The notes below the pieces were generated by a model. That model was not told where the DNA came from and ran no database searches. It saw nothing but the letters and a program-made list of their open reading frames with translations. From IDS-8 sp964607425 (GTDB lineage Bacteria; Pseudomonadota; Gammaproteobacteria; Steroidobacterales; Woeseiaceae), in NCBI GenBank assembly GCA_964607425.1, contig CAZSKQ010000008.1:4628-68627 (forward strand): DNA of 64,000 bases, given 5' to 3'. Shown here piece by piece: positions 7,686 to 16,170 of the stretch. Every line of letters starts with the position of its first letter. Positions within the stretch are counted from its first letter, which is position 1. The position numbers and the translations under genes are program-made.

Positions 7686-8513
7686 ATGACCGCTAAACCC
7701 GCGCCCGCCACCGACCGCCGGCAGACCATGGCCGCCAAGGCCGATATCCACGAGCTGTACGAAGAGGCGGTACAGGACGTCGAGATGGAAGTCGACTTCC
7801 TGCTTTCGACTTTCAAGGAGCTGCGCGGTCGTACCCCGTATGTTTTCCGGGAGGATTTCTGCGGCACGGCGAGTGCGTGCTGCGAGTGGGTGCGTCGAGG
7901 GCGCAAATACCAGGCTATCGGCGTCGACATCGATCCGTCGGTCCTCGAATGGGGCCGCAAGAACCGGGTAGGACGCCTGCCCGCCGAGGACCAGGCGCGG
8001 GTGCGCCTGTTCGAGTCCGATGTCCTGGATGTCGAGACGCCGCAGGTCGACGTCATCGCCGCGCTGAACTTCAGCTACTTCATCCTCGACTCGCGCGAGA
8101 AGATGCGCCGATACTTCAAGCGCTGCTTCGAGGCACTAAAAGACGACGGGATACTGTTCCTGGATATGTATGGCGGACCCGAAGCCCAGGAAGAGACAAA
8201 GGAAAAGACCAAGTACAAGCATTTCACCTACATCTGGCACCAGGCAACGTTCCACCCGGTGACCCATTTCGCCCGCTGCCACATCGATTTCAAATTCCCG
8301 GACGGCTCGAAAATCAAAAAAGCGTTCAGCTACGAATGGCGGCTGTGGACGCCTCCCGAAATCCGCGAACTCCTGCTCGAGGCAGGGTTCGTGAAAGCCA
8401 CGGTCTACTGGGAGGGCGAGGACGAAGACGGCGAGGGTAATGGTGAATTCACCCCCGAAGAGAAGGGCGTCGCCGATCTCGCCTGGATAGCCTACGTGGT
8501 CGCGGAGAAGTAA
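7686..8513 (+). CDS. Class I SAM-dependent methyltransferase, substrate unknown
   Basis: A 275-residue protein with a Rossmann-type methyltransferase core. The SAM-binding region is FREDFCGTASACCEWV followed by GVDIDPSVLEWG, in which the acidic D-x-D at strand 2 would hold the ribose; ALNFSYFILDSR is motif IV-like, and EALKDDGILFLDMYGG is the strand 4/5 region. The C-terminal half, rich in charged residues, presumably binds the substrate, which I cannot identify. A good AAGGAG ribosome site (7669-7674) supports ATG 7686; an in-frame ATG lies 14 codons later. It stands alone between the repeat array and the signalling genes. Confidence 0.78.
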   Translation: MTAKPAPATDRRQTMAAKADIHELYEEAVQDVEMEVDFLLSTFKELRGRTPYVFREDFCGTASACCEWVRRGRKYQAIGVDIDPSVLEWGRKNRVGRLPAEDQARVRLFESDVLDVETPQVDVIAALNFSYFILDSREKMRRYFKRCFEALKDDGILFLDMYGGPEAQEETKEKTKYKHFTYIWHQATFHPVTHFARCHIDFKFPDGSKIKKAFSYEWRLWTPPEIRELLLEAGFVKATVYWEGEDEDGEGNGEFTPEEKGVADLAWIAYVVAEK

Positions 8514-8602
8514 CACCCTCGGCGTCTGTGACGTGCACACGGTCACGGATTCCCACATTGCCCTAGACTCGCTCCTGCCTCTGGCGGAAGACAACAAGGG
8601 CA

Positions 8603-9826
8603 ATGGAGAAAACCACAAGGCGGGCGGCAGGGCAGCCCGCGAGGACGGATGAGCGCTCCGGCGGTACGTGGCTGAGCGAGGACCAGCGGTATTCGCTGGT
8701 CCAGCGCATCGCCCGCCTGGAGGCGGCGCTCGCGCTCACGGCCGGCACCGTGCACGATGTGAACAACGTGCTGACCGTCATCTCCGGCAACCTGTTCCTG
8801 CTGACGGAAAGCGTGCGCGACCAGCCACAGGTATACGAGCAGGCACGGCGCGCCCGTAACGCGGCCGAGCGCGGCAGTACGCTCCTGCGCGAGCTGCTTA
8901 CCTATGGCCGAGATACGAATAACGAGACGCGCGCGATCAATCCCGCCGATCACGTCGCGGCGCTGCAGCCGCTGCTGGCGCGCGCGATCGGCGGCGATCA
9001 CGTCCTGGAAGTAGACGTCGATTACGAGGCGGGTTCCGTCGATGCCAGCGCCGCGCAGTTCGAAAGCGCGCTGATCAACCTGGCAATCAACGCGCGCGAC
9101 GCTCTGAGCCGGCGCGGCACGGTGCGCATCAGCGTTCGGGGCGCCGAGGTCGACGGGCGAGAACCGGCACCGGGAAGCCTTTCGCGCGGCAGTTACGTCT
9201 GCATCGAAGTCGCCGATGACGGCTGCGGTATACCGAAAGAACACCTGGCACGGGTCACGGAGCCGCTGTTCAGCACCAAGCCGCCGGACCGCGGCAGCGG
9301 ACTGGGGCTCAGCATGGTCAAGCGCTTCGCGGAACAGTCGGACGGCGCGCTGGCGATCCATAGCGCCGACGGCCAGGGTACCCGCGTGCAGGTCTGGTTA
9401 CCGCGTTCGGCAAAGCTCGCGGAAACCACGGCCAACATGACGCTGCCGCTTTCAACTTTGCCCGGCGGCGACGAACGTATCGTACTGCTGTTGCGCGACG
9501 CGGATGTGCGCTCGTCGCTGCAGCAGATTCTTGAAACGCTCGGTTATTCGGTGCATGCCGCCGCAAGGCCCGAGCAGGTGGAGCCAATGTTCGCGCAGCC
9601 GCAGGCACCGTTGCTTTTGCTCGCCGAGCGCTCCGCCGATACGGCGGACGCCGAACGCCGCTGGCTACAGGAATTCCGGAAAGCGAACGGCCGCCTGCGG
9701 CACGTGGCGCTCCTGCAGCCCGGTGCCGATCCGTCCGAGGTGGCCGCGGATGCCGACAGCTACCTCTACCGGCCCGTCAACGTGCTGGCGCTCGCGAAAA
9801 TAGTGCGCCGCGTCCTGGAGGCTTGA
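8603..9826 (+). CDS. Sensor histidine kinase with C-terminal degenerate receiver domain
   Basis: A 407-residue soluble kinase with no membrane segment and no recognisable N-terminal sensor. The phospho-acceptor box is GTVHDVNNVLTVISGN (His51). The ATPase domain has an N-box (NLAINARDA, 159-167), G1 (DDGCGIP, 205-211), an F-box-like PLFSTK and G2 (GSGLGL, 231-236), all intact. Residues about 285-405 have receiver-like spacing, but the usual acidic pocket and phospho-Asp (DLVLLD) are replaced by PLLLLAERSA, and the conserved Lys is Arg (LYRPV), so it is probably a pseudo-receiver. The REC-EAL gene starts one nucleotide after its stop, so the two are very likely partners. Confidence 0.85.
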   Translation: MEKTTRRAAGQPARTDERSGGTWLSEDQRYSLVQRIARLEAALALTAGTVHDVNNVLTVISGNLFLLTESVRDQPQVYEQARRARNAAERGSTLLRELLTYGRDTNNETRAINPADHVAALQPLLARAIGGDHVLEVDVDYEAGSVDASAAQFESALINLAINARDALSRRGTVRISVRGAEVDGREPAPGSLSRGSYVCIEVADDGCGIPKEHLARVTEPLFSTKPPDRGSGLGLSMVKRFAEQSDGALAIHSADGQGTRVQVWLPRSAKLAETTANMTLPLSTLPGGDERIVLLLRDADVRSSLQQILETLGYSVHAAARPEQVEPMFAQPQAPLLLLAERSADTADAERRWLQEFRKANGRLRHVALLQPGADPSEVAADADSYLYRPVNVLALAKIVRRVLEA

Positions 9827-9827
9827 C

Positions 9828-11042
9828 ATGACGAAATCGCGCAGCGCGGCCGCGCGGCTGCTGGTGCTGGACGACGATGCCGAAGTCGGCGACCTGGTTG
9901 GCGCGTTGGGACGGCGCGCGGGTTTCGAGACCGTGGTCACGTACGACGCCGGCGCCTTCAACGAGGAGCTCGGCCGCTGCGCCCCGGACCTGATTGTCCT
10001 CGACCTGCAGATGCCGGGCACGGACGGCGTCGAGATCCTGCGAGACCTCGCGGCCGGCGGTTCGGCCGCCAGCATCCTGCTGGTGTCCGGTATGGACAAC
10101 CGTACCATCGCCGGCGCCGAGCACTTCGGGCGCAATGCCGGCCTCAAAATGGCAGGCACGGTGCAGAAGCCGTTCACCCCCGAGGCGATGCTCTCCGAAC
10201 TGTCGGCGGCGCACGAGGCGATGCGGCGGCTCACGCGCGCGGATTTGGTCCGTGCGATCGAGCAGGGCGAGCTCGCGTTGCGCTACCAGCCGGTCGTGCG
10301 GCGATTGCGCCCGGGCACGTGGCATGCGGAGTCGGTGGAAGCGCTCCTGCGCTGGCAGCACCCTTCTCTCGGGCTGCTCATGCCGTCGCAGTTCCTTGGA
10401 CTTATCGACTCCGACCGCGGCGAGTTGATGAGACAGCTCACTGATTTCGTGTTTGAACGCGGCATCCAGCAGCTCCGGGTCTGGCAGGCCGACGGCTTTC
10501 ATCTCGGCCTGCGTGTCAACGTGGCGGCCGGGCTGATCGCCGACGCGAGCTTTCCGGATCGGCTCGAATCGCTGTTGCACGAGCAGGAGGTCGATCCCCA
10601 GCTTCTGACGCTCGAGATCCGCGAGGCGGCCGATCTCGGGCTGTCGAGCAAGGGCGTGGACATTCTCACACGCCTGCGCCTCAAGTCGATCAAGCTGGCA
10701 CTGGATGACTTCGGCGGCCCCGGTTCCAACCTGCACGCCTGGTACACGCTGCCGTTCGGCGAGCTCAAGATCGATCGTGCCCTGACCGCGGACCTGGCCG
10801 ATACCGCCGGCGCACCCATTCTCATGGGTGGGCTGGTCGACGTTGCCCATCGGCTGGAAATGGCCTGCTGTGCCGTCGGCGTCGAGACGCTCGAGCAGCT
10901 GAACGTGCTCGACGAGCTAGGCTGCGACCTCGCGCAGGGATTCTACGTCGGTGAGCCGTTGTCGGCCGCGAAGCTGCCACCGGCACTGGACGCCTGGACA
11001 GCGGAACTCGCGGGCGAAAAGGCGGAGTCTGCCTCCCGCTGA
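9828..11042 (+). CDS. Response regulator with EAL (c-di-GMP phosphodiesterase) output domain
   Basis: A 404-residue REC-EAL protein. The receiver (about 10-125) has the acidic pair (DD 15-16), phospho-Asp59 in VLDLQMP and Lys114 in QKPF, so it should be phosphorylated. The EAL domain (about 140-395) keeps the main catalytic residues: EALLR (171-175), Asn231, Glu263, DD 293-294, Lys314, Glu353 and Gln370. Two departures are visible: the loop-6 motif reads DFGGPGSNL rather than DFGTGYSSL, and AEGVE reads AVGVE. Hydrolysis of c-di-GMP is likely but may be weak or strictly phosphorylation-dependent. It is translated immediately after the kinase gene. Confidence 0.87.
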   Translation: MTKSRSAAARLLVLDDDAEVGDLVGALGRRAGFETVVTYDAGAFNEELGRCAPDLIVLDLQMPGTDGVEILRDLAAGGSAASILLVSGMDNRTIAGAEHFGRNAGLKMAGTVQKPFTPEAMLSELSAAHEAMRRLTRADLVRAIEQGELALRYQPVVRRLRPGTWHAESVEALLRWQHPSLGLLMPSQFLGLIDSDRGELMRQLTDFVFERGIQQLRVWQADGFHLGLRVNVAAGLIADASFPDRLESLLHEQEVDPQLLTLEIREAADLGLSSKGVDILTRLRLKSIKLALDDFGGPGSNLHAWYTLPFGELKIDRALTADLADTAGAPILMGGLVDVAHRLEMACCAVGVETLEQLNVLDELGCDLAQGFYVGEPLSAAKLPPALDAWTAELAGEKAESASR

Positions 11043-11054
11043 TCGCGCCGACCG

Positions 11055-11083
11055 CTGACCGCTACCTGCGATTCGCGTATAGT
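11055..11083 (+). promoter_or_regulatory. Putative sigma-70 promoter of the cyclase-FHA gene
   Basis: CTGACC (11055-11060) and TATAGT (11078-11083) are separated by 17 nt, between the REC-EAL stop at 11042 and the cyclase start at 11121. This suggests the cyclase gene can be transcribed independently of the kinase pair. Confidence 0.45.
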
Positions 11084-11120
11084 CACGCAAAAGGAAGGCG
11101 GGATCTCTACAAGCTCCTCC

Positions 11121-12017
11121 ATGGCAAAAGACCTCGAAGTCGCAATCCTGTTCGCCGACGTCGTGGGCAGCACCCAGCTGTATGACGAATACGGGGATGC
11201 GAAAGCCAGCGAAACCGTTGCGCTCTGCCTCGACGTCATGAAGGATGCGACCCACCAGTTCAACGGCACGGTGATCAAGACCATCGGCGACGAGGTCATG
11301 TCGACGTTCCCTACCGTGGACGACGCCGTGAGCGCTGCGAGCCAGATGCAGGCCCGTATCAGCGAGGAAAATTCCGGGCCGGGCCGTATCCCGGTCTCCA
11401 TCCGCATCGGCTGCCACTTCGGCCCGGTGGTACAGGAACGCAACGACATTTTCGGCGCCGCCGTACATACCGCCAACCGCATGACGTCACAGGCCAAGGC
11501 CAGCCAGATCGTCATTTCCGGCCCGACCGTCGATCACATGGGGGACGAGTGGCGCAAGCAGACGCGCCAGATCGACGTCGCCACGGTGCGTGGCCGCATC
11601 GACGAAGTGGCGCTGTTCGAAGTAATGTGGCAGCCGGAAGAAGCGACCAGCATGCTGCCTACCATCGAGTGGGAGAACCGCGGGCACAGTGCCAGCCGGC
11701 TCGTCCTGACCTTCCGCGAGAAGACGGTCGTCGTGAACGACAAGCAAAAGAGCGTGAACATAGGCCGCGCGGACGACAACGACCTGGTCGTCAAGGGCAA
11801 CCTGATCTCGCGCATCCACGCACGGATCGAAATGCGCCGCGGCAAGTTCCTGCTCGTGGACCAGAGCACAAACGGCACCTTCCTGCAGAACGCCCGCGGC
11901 GAGGAAACCTTCGTGCGCCGCGACACCACCGAGCTCACCGGCTCCGGCATCATCGGACTCGGGCGCGTTGCCAAGGGCGGTACCCCGCTCGCCATCCACT
12001 TCACCTGCGAAGACTGA
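11121..12017 (+). CDS. Class III nucleotide cyclase fused to an FHA domain
   Basis: This 298-residue soluble protein has a class III adenylate/guanylate cyclase homology domain (about 5-170) followed by a forkhead-associated domain (about 195-290). The cyclase part has both metal-binding aspartates (Asp13 in FADVVGST, Asp57 in IGDEV), a purine-binding Lys53 and a transition-state Arg120; the neighbouring residue that is usually Asn reads His116 (VHTANR). The FHA part has the canonical phosphothreonine-binding elements NIGRADD (214-220), SRIHAR (230-235) and STNGT (249-253). FHA domains bind phosphothreonine peptides, so cyclase output may be gated by a Ser/Thr kinase; no such kinase is in the window. 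Whether the product is cAMP, cGMP or nothing is open. Confidence 0.85.
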   Translation: MAKDLEVAILFADVVGSTQLYDEYGDAKASETVALCLDVMKDATHQFNGTVIKTIGDEVMSTFPTVDDAVSAASQMQARISEENSGPGRIPVSIRIGCHFGPVVQERNDIFGAAVHTANRMTSQAKASQIVISGPTVDHMGDEWRKQTRQIDVATVRGRIDEVALFEVMWQPEEATSMLPTIEWENRGHSASRLVLTFREKTVVVNDKQKSVNIGRADDNDLVVKGNLISRIHARIEMRRGKFLLVDQSTNGTFLQNARGEETFVRRDTTELTGSGIIGLGRVAKGGTPLAIHFTCED

Positions 12018-12070
12018 GGTACCTGACCGGCCTGGCCGGGCGACCAGCCTGATGCGGCGCCACCCACCTG

Positions 12071-12137
12071 CAGGGGCGCGCACCGCGCGCGATGCCACAC
12101 CCGCCGGGAGCAGCATCGCGCGCAATGCGCGCTCCTG
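12071..12137. repeat. Inverted pair of REP-like palindromes
   Basis: A forward element (GGGGCGCGCACCGCGCGCGATGCC, starting at 12073) faces an inverted one ending GCGCGCAATGCGCGCTCCTG (to about 12136). Each half is a GCGCGC-N3-GCGCGC palindrome with the family's GATGC tail, and the pair lies between the convergent ends of the cyclase and pckG genes, where it could also terminate transcription from both sides. Confidence 0.7.
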
Positions 12138-12146
12138 CGCGGGCGG

Positions 12147-13898
12147 TCAGCTGCTGTTTTGCAGATCCGCGAGCACGGTCTCGTGCTCGCGCCGCAGGCC
12201 TTCTGGCAGACGGTCGCCGAAGCTCGCGAGGTAATCGCCGATCGATTCCATCTCCTTCCGCCACTGGCCCGTGTCGATGGCCAGGAGGGCTTCCAGGGTT
12301 TGCGGGCTGACGTCGAGCTCCCGGGTATCGATGTCGGCGGGTTCGGGGAGCAGGCCGATGGGGGTCTCGCGCGCCCCGACGCGGTTTTCGCAGCGATCGA
12401 TGATCCAGCGCAGTACGCGCAGGTTTTCGCCGAAGCCGGGCCACAGGAACTGGCCGCGGCTGTCCTGCCGGAACCAGTTGACGTGGAAGATACGGGGCAG
12501 CTTGTCGGACTTGTCGGCGAATGACAGCCAGTGGGCCCAGTAGTCGCCGAAGTTGTAACCGCAGAACGGTTTCATGGCCATGGGGTCGCGCCTGACGACG
12601 CCGACCGCGCCGGTTGCCGCCGCGGTGGTCTCGGAACCGACGCCGGCGCCCACCAGCACGCCGTGCTGCCAGTCCTTTGCCTGGAACACCAGCGGGGCAA
12701 GCTCCTTGCGGCGGCCGCCGAACACGAGCGCCGAAATCGGCACCCCTTCCGGAGCCTCCGCGAGCTCCGAGTAGCTCGGGTTCCTGCGCGCCGACACGGT
12801 AAAACGCGAGTTCGGGTGCGCGGCCGGGCCGTTGGCGGGATCGTACTTGCGTCCTTGCCAATCGTACGCCGGCTGGCCCTGCTTCTTGCCTTCCCACCAG
12901 GGCTGGTTATCTGCAGTGAGCGCCACGTTGGTGAAGATCGTGTCGCTCTTGATCATGTTGTAGGCGTTTTTGTTGGTTTTTGCGTTGGTGCCGGGGACGA
13001 CGCCGAAGTACCCCGCTTCCGGGTTGATGGCACGCAGCCGGCCATCGTCGTCGAGGTGCAGCCACGCAATGTCGTCGCCCAGCGTCCAGACCTTCCAGCC
13101 CGGGTGCGACTCGGGGGGGATCAGCATCGCGAGGTTGGTCTTGCCGCAGGCGGACGGGAAGGCGCAGGCAAGATAGTGCGTTTCGCCTTCCGGACTTTCG
13201 ATACCGACGATCAGCATGTGTTCGGCGAGCCAGCCTTCTTCCCGCGCCTGCCAGCTCGCGATCCGGAGCGCGTGGCACTTCTTGCCGAGCAGCGCGTTGC
13301 CGCCGTAGCCGGAGCCGATGCTCTTGATGCTGAGCTCTTCCGGGAAATGCATGATGAAGCGCCGGTCGGGATCGAGGTCGCCGGTGGAGTGCAGGCCCTT
13401 GACGAAATTCCCTTCCTTTTCGATGCGTGCCAGCGCCGCGGCACCCATGCGGGTCATGAGCTTCATGTTGATGACGACGTAGGGGCTGTCGGTGATCTCG
13501 ACGCCCAGCCGCGCGTAAGGAGAGTCGATCGGGCCCATGCAGTAGGGAATTACATACATCGTGCGGCCCTGCATGGCACCCGCAAACAGCGCATCGATCT
13601 TGCGATGCGCATCGGGAGGATTCATCCAGTTGTTGTTCGGTCCTGCGTCGGTCTCGTTTGCCGTGCAGACGTAGGTCAGGTGCTCGACACGAGCGACGTC
13701 CGACGGGTGAGAGCGGTGCACGTAGCAGTGCGGATACGTCTCTTCGTCGAGCTCCAGCAGCTCGCCGCTCCGGATCATCTGGTTGACCAGCCGTTTGAAC
13801 TCGGACTCGCTGCCGTTACACCAGTGAATGTCTTCGGGCTGGGTGAGCCGGGCAACGGAATCGACCCAGTCCTGCAGGGCCGCCAACCTTGTCGTCAT
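12147..13898 (-). CDS. pckG: Phosphoenolpyruvate carboxykinase (GTP)
   Basis: PckG converts oxaloacetate and GTP to phosphoenolpyruvate, the entry step of gluconeogenesis. The 583-residue product has the length of GTP-type enzymes and their signature P-loop (FPSACGKTN, about 248-255, with the hyper-reactive Cys251), the kinase-2 metal site (WTLGDDIAWLH) and the substrate-binding FGGRR near the C-terminus. I chose the ATG at 13898 because GAGAGA precedes it and the encoded start MTTRLAALQDWV fits the family; an in-frame ATG 32 codons upstream would place the promoter inside the gene. It is transcribed divergently from the yoaA helicase. Presence of pckG fits growth on organic acids or sugar-poor substrates. 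Confidence 0.94.
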   Translation of the reverse strand: MTTRLAALQDWVDSVARLTQPEDIHWCNGSESEFKRLVNQMIRSGELLELDEETYPHCYVHRSHPSDVARVEHLTYVCTANETDAGPNNNWMNPPDAHRKIDALFAGAMQGRTMYVIPYCMGPIDSPYARLGVEITDSPYVVINMKLMTRMGAAALARIEKEGNFVKGLHSTGDLDPDRRFIMHFPEELSIKSIGSGYGGNALLGKKCHALRIASWQAREEGWLAEHMLIVGIESPEGETHYLACAFPSACGKTNLAMLIPPESHPGWKVWTLGDDIAWLHLDDDGRLRAINPEAGYFGVVPGTNAKTNKNAYNMIKSDTIFTNVALTADNQPWWEGKKQGQPAYDWQGRKYDPANGPAAHPNSRFTVSARRNPSYSELAEAPEGVPISALVFGGRRKELAPLVFQAKDWQHGVLVGAGVGSETTAAATGAVGVVRRDPMAMKPFCGYNFGDYWAHWLSFADKSDKLPRIFHVNWFRQDSRGQFLWPGFGENLRVLRWIIDRCENRVGARETPIGLLPEPADIDTRELDVSPQTLEALLAIDTGQWRKEMESIGDYLASFGDRLPEGLRREHETVLADLQNSS

Positions 13899-13971
13899 AG
13901 CATTCTCTCTCGACGGATGGTTCTTCATGGGCCCGGGTTTTTCTTGGCCCCCGGATCGCGCTTTTGACCCC

Positions 13972-13977
13972 ATTATA
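13972..13977 (-). promoter_or_regulatory. Perfect -10 box upstream of pckG
   Basis: On the minus strand 13977-13972 reads TATAAT, 74 nt before the pckG start codon; the best -35 candidate is weak. A second minus-strand TATAAT lies at 14044-14039 and a plus-strand TATAGT at 14121-14126 on the side of the divergent helicase gene. The rest of the 13899-14232 intergenic stretch shows no gene or clear repeat. Confidence 0.35.
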
Positions 13978-14232
13978 GGCCGATTGCGGTGCACTGCTCA
14001 GGGCAGGGCAGCGGCCAACGGGCGCGTCAGGGGGCTGCATTATAACCGTCTGGCGGGTAGCAGCCGCAAATCGGGCGTCAGGGCGCGGCAATGCAGCTCC
14101 TGCCGGTACCGGCCGCGCGGTATAGTCGCGCTGCGGGAGCCGTCGGCCCGCGCTTTGCCGGCGCGTTGGTCGTCCTTCGAGCAGGCCCCGCGGGCCCGCT
14201 GCGGGTAGCGAACGGAAAAAACAGGATCTTTC

Positions 14233-16170
14233 GTGACAACACTTCGCCAGTATTTCGGCCTCGGCAGCCCGCTAGCGCGGTGGCTTCCCGGCTTCCAGCC
14301 GCGTTCCGGGCAGTCCGCCATGGCCGAAGCGGTGGCGGCGGCGCTCGCAGGGCGCGGCAAGCTGGTGGTCGAGGCCGGTACCGGGACCGGCAAGACGTTC
14401 GCGTACCTGGTTCCGGCGCTGCTTGGCGGCCAAAAGACGATCATTTCCACCGGCACGAAGGCGCTGCAGGACCAGCTCTATCATCGCGACCTGCCACTGG
14501 TGGGCAAGGCGGTGGGCCGGCCGGTATCGACCGCGCTGCTCAAGGGACGCGCGAATTATCTCTGCCTTTACCGACTCGATGAGATCGCCGGCGACCAGGT
14601 TCCGGCCGGCGCTTACGCCGATCTTGCGGCCGTGCGCGCGTGGCGTCACCGCACCGTCACCGGCGATCGCTCGGAACTCGCCGACATCCCCGAAGACTCG
14701 CCGGTGTGGCCGTGGGTGACCTCGACGGCGGACAACTGCCTCGGCCGCGAATGTCCCTTTTTCGAGGACTGTCACGTGGTCAGGGCGCGCCGGGCCGCGC
14801 AGGACGCGGATCTCGTGGTGGTCAACCATCACCTGCTGCTCGCCGACCTCGCCATGAAAGAAGAGGGTTTCGTCGAGTTCCTGCCCGAAGCAGAAGCCGT
14901 GATCCTGGACGAGGCTCACCAGGTGCCGGACCTCGCCGCGCAGTTTTTCGGCGTGAGCCTCGGCAGCCGCGACCTCGAGCGCCTGCTTGGCGAGGTACGC
15001 GCGGCAACGCTTTCGCCAGGACAACCGGAGCTCACCCGCCGGCTCGACAAGGCGGAAACCGCGGTGAAGATCCTGCGCGCCGCGGCGCCCGCGGCGGAAG
15101 GACGCCACCAGCTCGACGAGCTGGCCGAGCGCCTGGAACAGCCGCTTTGCGAGCTGCGAAGCGCACTGCAGGCGCTGCAGGAGGCCGTTGCCGTGATCGT
15201 GGATGCGGCACCCGAGATTGCCAAATTGCACGAGCGCCTGTGGGACGCCGGCGAGCGCCTGGCACAACTCATGTCCAACGACGGCCCGGACGGCCTGCGC
15301 TGGGTTGACGTGCACGCGCGCAGCCTGCGCCTGAACCTGACTCCGCTGGACGTCTCGGGCACTTTGCAAAGTCTTTTCGACAGCGACCGCCAGGCCTGGG
15401 TGTTTACCTCTGCCACGCTCGCGGTGGGCGATGATTTCAGTCACTTTGCCGGGCGCATCGGCCTGCCTGCGGTCGCCGGGATGACGTTCCCCAGCCCGTA
15501 TGCGCTCGCGCAGCGCGGGCTCATCTACCTGCCGCCAGGCCTGCCGGCACCATCCGATCCAGAGCACACGACGCGCATGCTCGAGAGCGTCACGCCGCTT
15601 TTTAACGCGACGGCGGGCGGTGCGTTCTGCCTTTTCACCAGTCACCGGGCGCTGGACGCCGCCCGCCGCTGGTTCAGGTCGCGCAAGAGCCGGCTGAACG
15701 GCCGGCCGCTGCTCGTGCAGGGAGATGCACCGCGCGACGACCTGCTGCGGCGCTTTCGCGAGCACGGCAACGCGGTATTGCTCGGCACGGGCAGCTTCTG
15801 GGAAGGCGTCGACGTGCGCGGGCCCGCGCTTTCGATCGTCGCGATCGACAAGCTGCCGTTCGCGTCGCCCGGCGATCCGCTGATGATGGCACGGCTCGAA
15901 TTCATCAAGCGGCAGGGCGGTAACGGCTTCACCGAGCACCAGCTGCCGCAGGCGGCGCTCGCCCTGAAGCAGGGTGCCGGCAGGCTGCTGCGCGATCATG
16001 CCGATTACGGCGCGATCGTGCTCTGCGATCCGCGGGTCACGTCGAAATCCTACGGCAAGGTGTTCCTGGAGAGCCTTGCGCCCATGCCCTGCACGACCTC
16101 GGAGGCCGAGGTGCGTGCCTTCTTTGAACGCCACGCCGAGGCGGACGTGAACCGGCGGCAGGCCGTATGA
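14233..16170 (+). CDS. yoaA: ATP-dependent DNA helicase, DinG/YoaA family
   Basis: A 645-residue XPD-like superfamily 2 helicase that unwinds 5'-3' and acts in DNA repair and replication stress. Visible are Walker A (GTGTGKT, 49-55), the DEAH box (226-229), and four cysteines placed to bind an iron-sulfur cluster (C111, C169, C174, C180). C-terminal helicase motifs include GSFWEGVDVRG and QGAGRLLRD. The length fits YoaA rather than the longer DinG (about 715). The start is GTG at 14233. Its stop overlaps the start of tsaB by 4 nt, a pairing seen in many gammaproteobacteria. Confidence 0.9.
   Translation: MTTLRQYFGLGSPLARWLPGFQPRSGQSAMAEAVAAALAGRGKLVVEAGTGTGKTFAYLVPALLGGQKTIISTGTKALQDQLYHRDLPLVGKAVGRPVSTALLKGRANYLCLYRLDEIAGDQVPAGAYADLAAVRAWRHRTVTGDRSELADIPEDSPVWPWVTSTADNCLGRECPFFEDCHVVRARRAAQDADLVVVNHHLLLADLAMKEEGFVEFLPEAEAVILDEAHQVPDLAAQFFGVSLGSRDLERLLGEVRAATLSPGQPELTRRLDKAETAVKILRAAAPAAEGRHQLDELAERLEQPLCELRSALQALQEAVAVIVDAAPEIAKLHERLWDAGERLAQLMSNDGPDGLRWVDVHARSLRLNLTPLDVSGTLQSLFDSDRQAWVFTSATLAVGDDFSHFAGRIGLPAVAGMTFPSPYALAQRGLIYLPPGLPAPSDPEHTTRMLESVTPLFNATAGGAFCLFTSHRALDAARRWFRSRKSRLNGRPLLVQGDAPRDDLLRRFREHGNAVLLGTGSFWEGVDVRGPALSIVAIDKLPFASPGDPLMMARLEFIKRQGGNGFTEHQLPQAALALKQGAGRLLRDHADYGAIVLCDPRVTSKSYGKVFLESLAPMPCTTSEAEVRAFFERHAEADVNRRQAV

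Noticed and set aside
8527..8546. TGTGAC...GTCAC resembling a CRP site upstream of the histidine kinase
   Set aside because: The half-sites are 11 nt apart instead of 6, so it does not fit the CRP geometry.
12531..13967. A 478-codon plus-strand frame antisense to pckG
   Set aside because: It has low-complexity composition and no domain; pckG explains the region.
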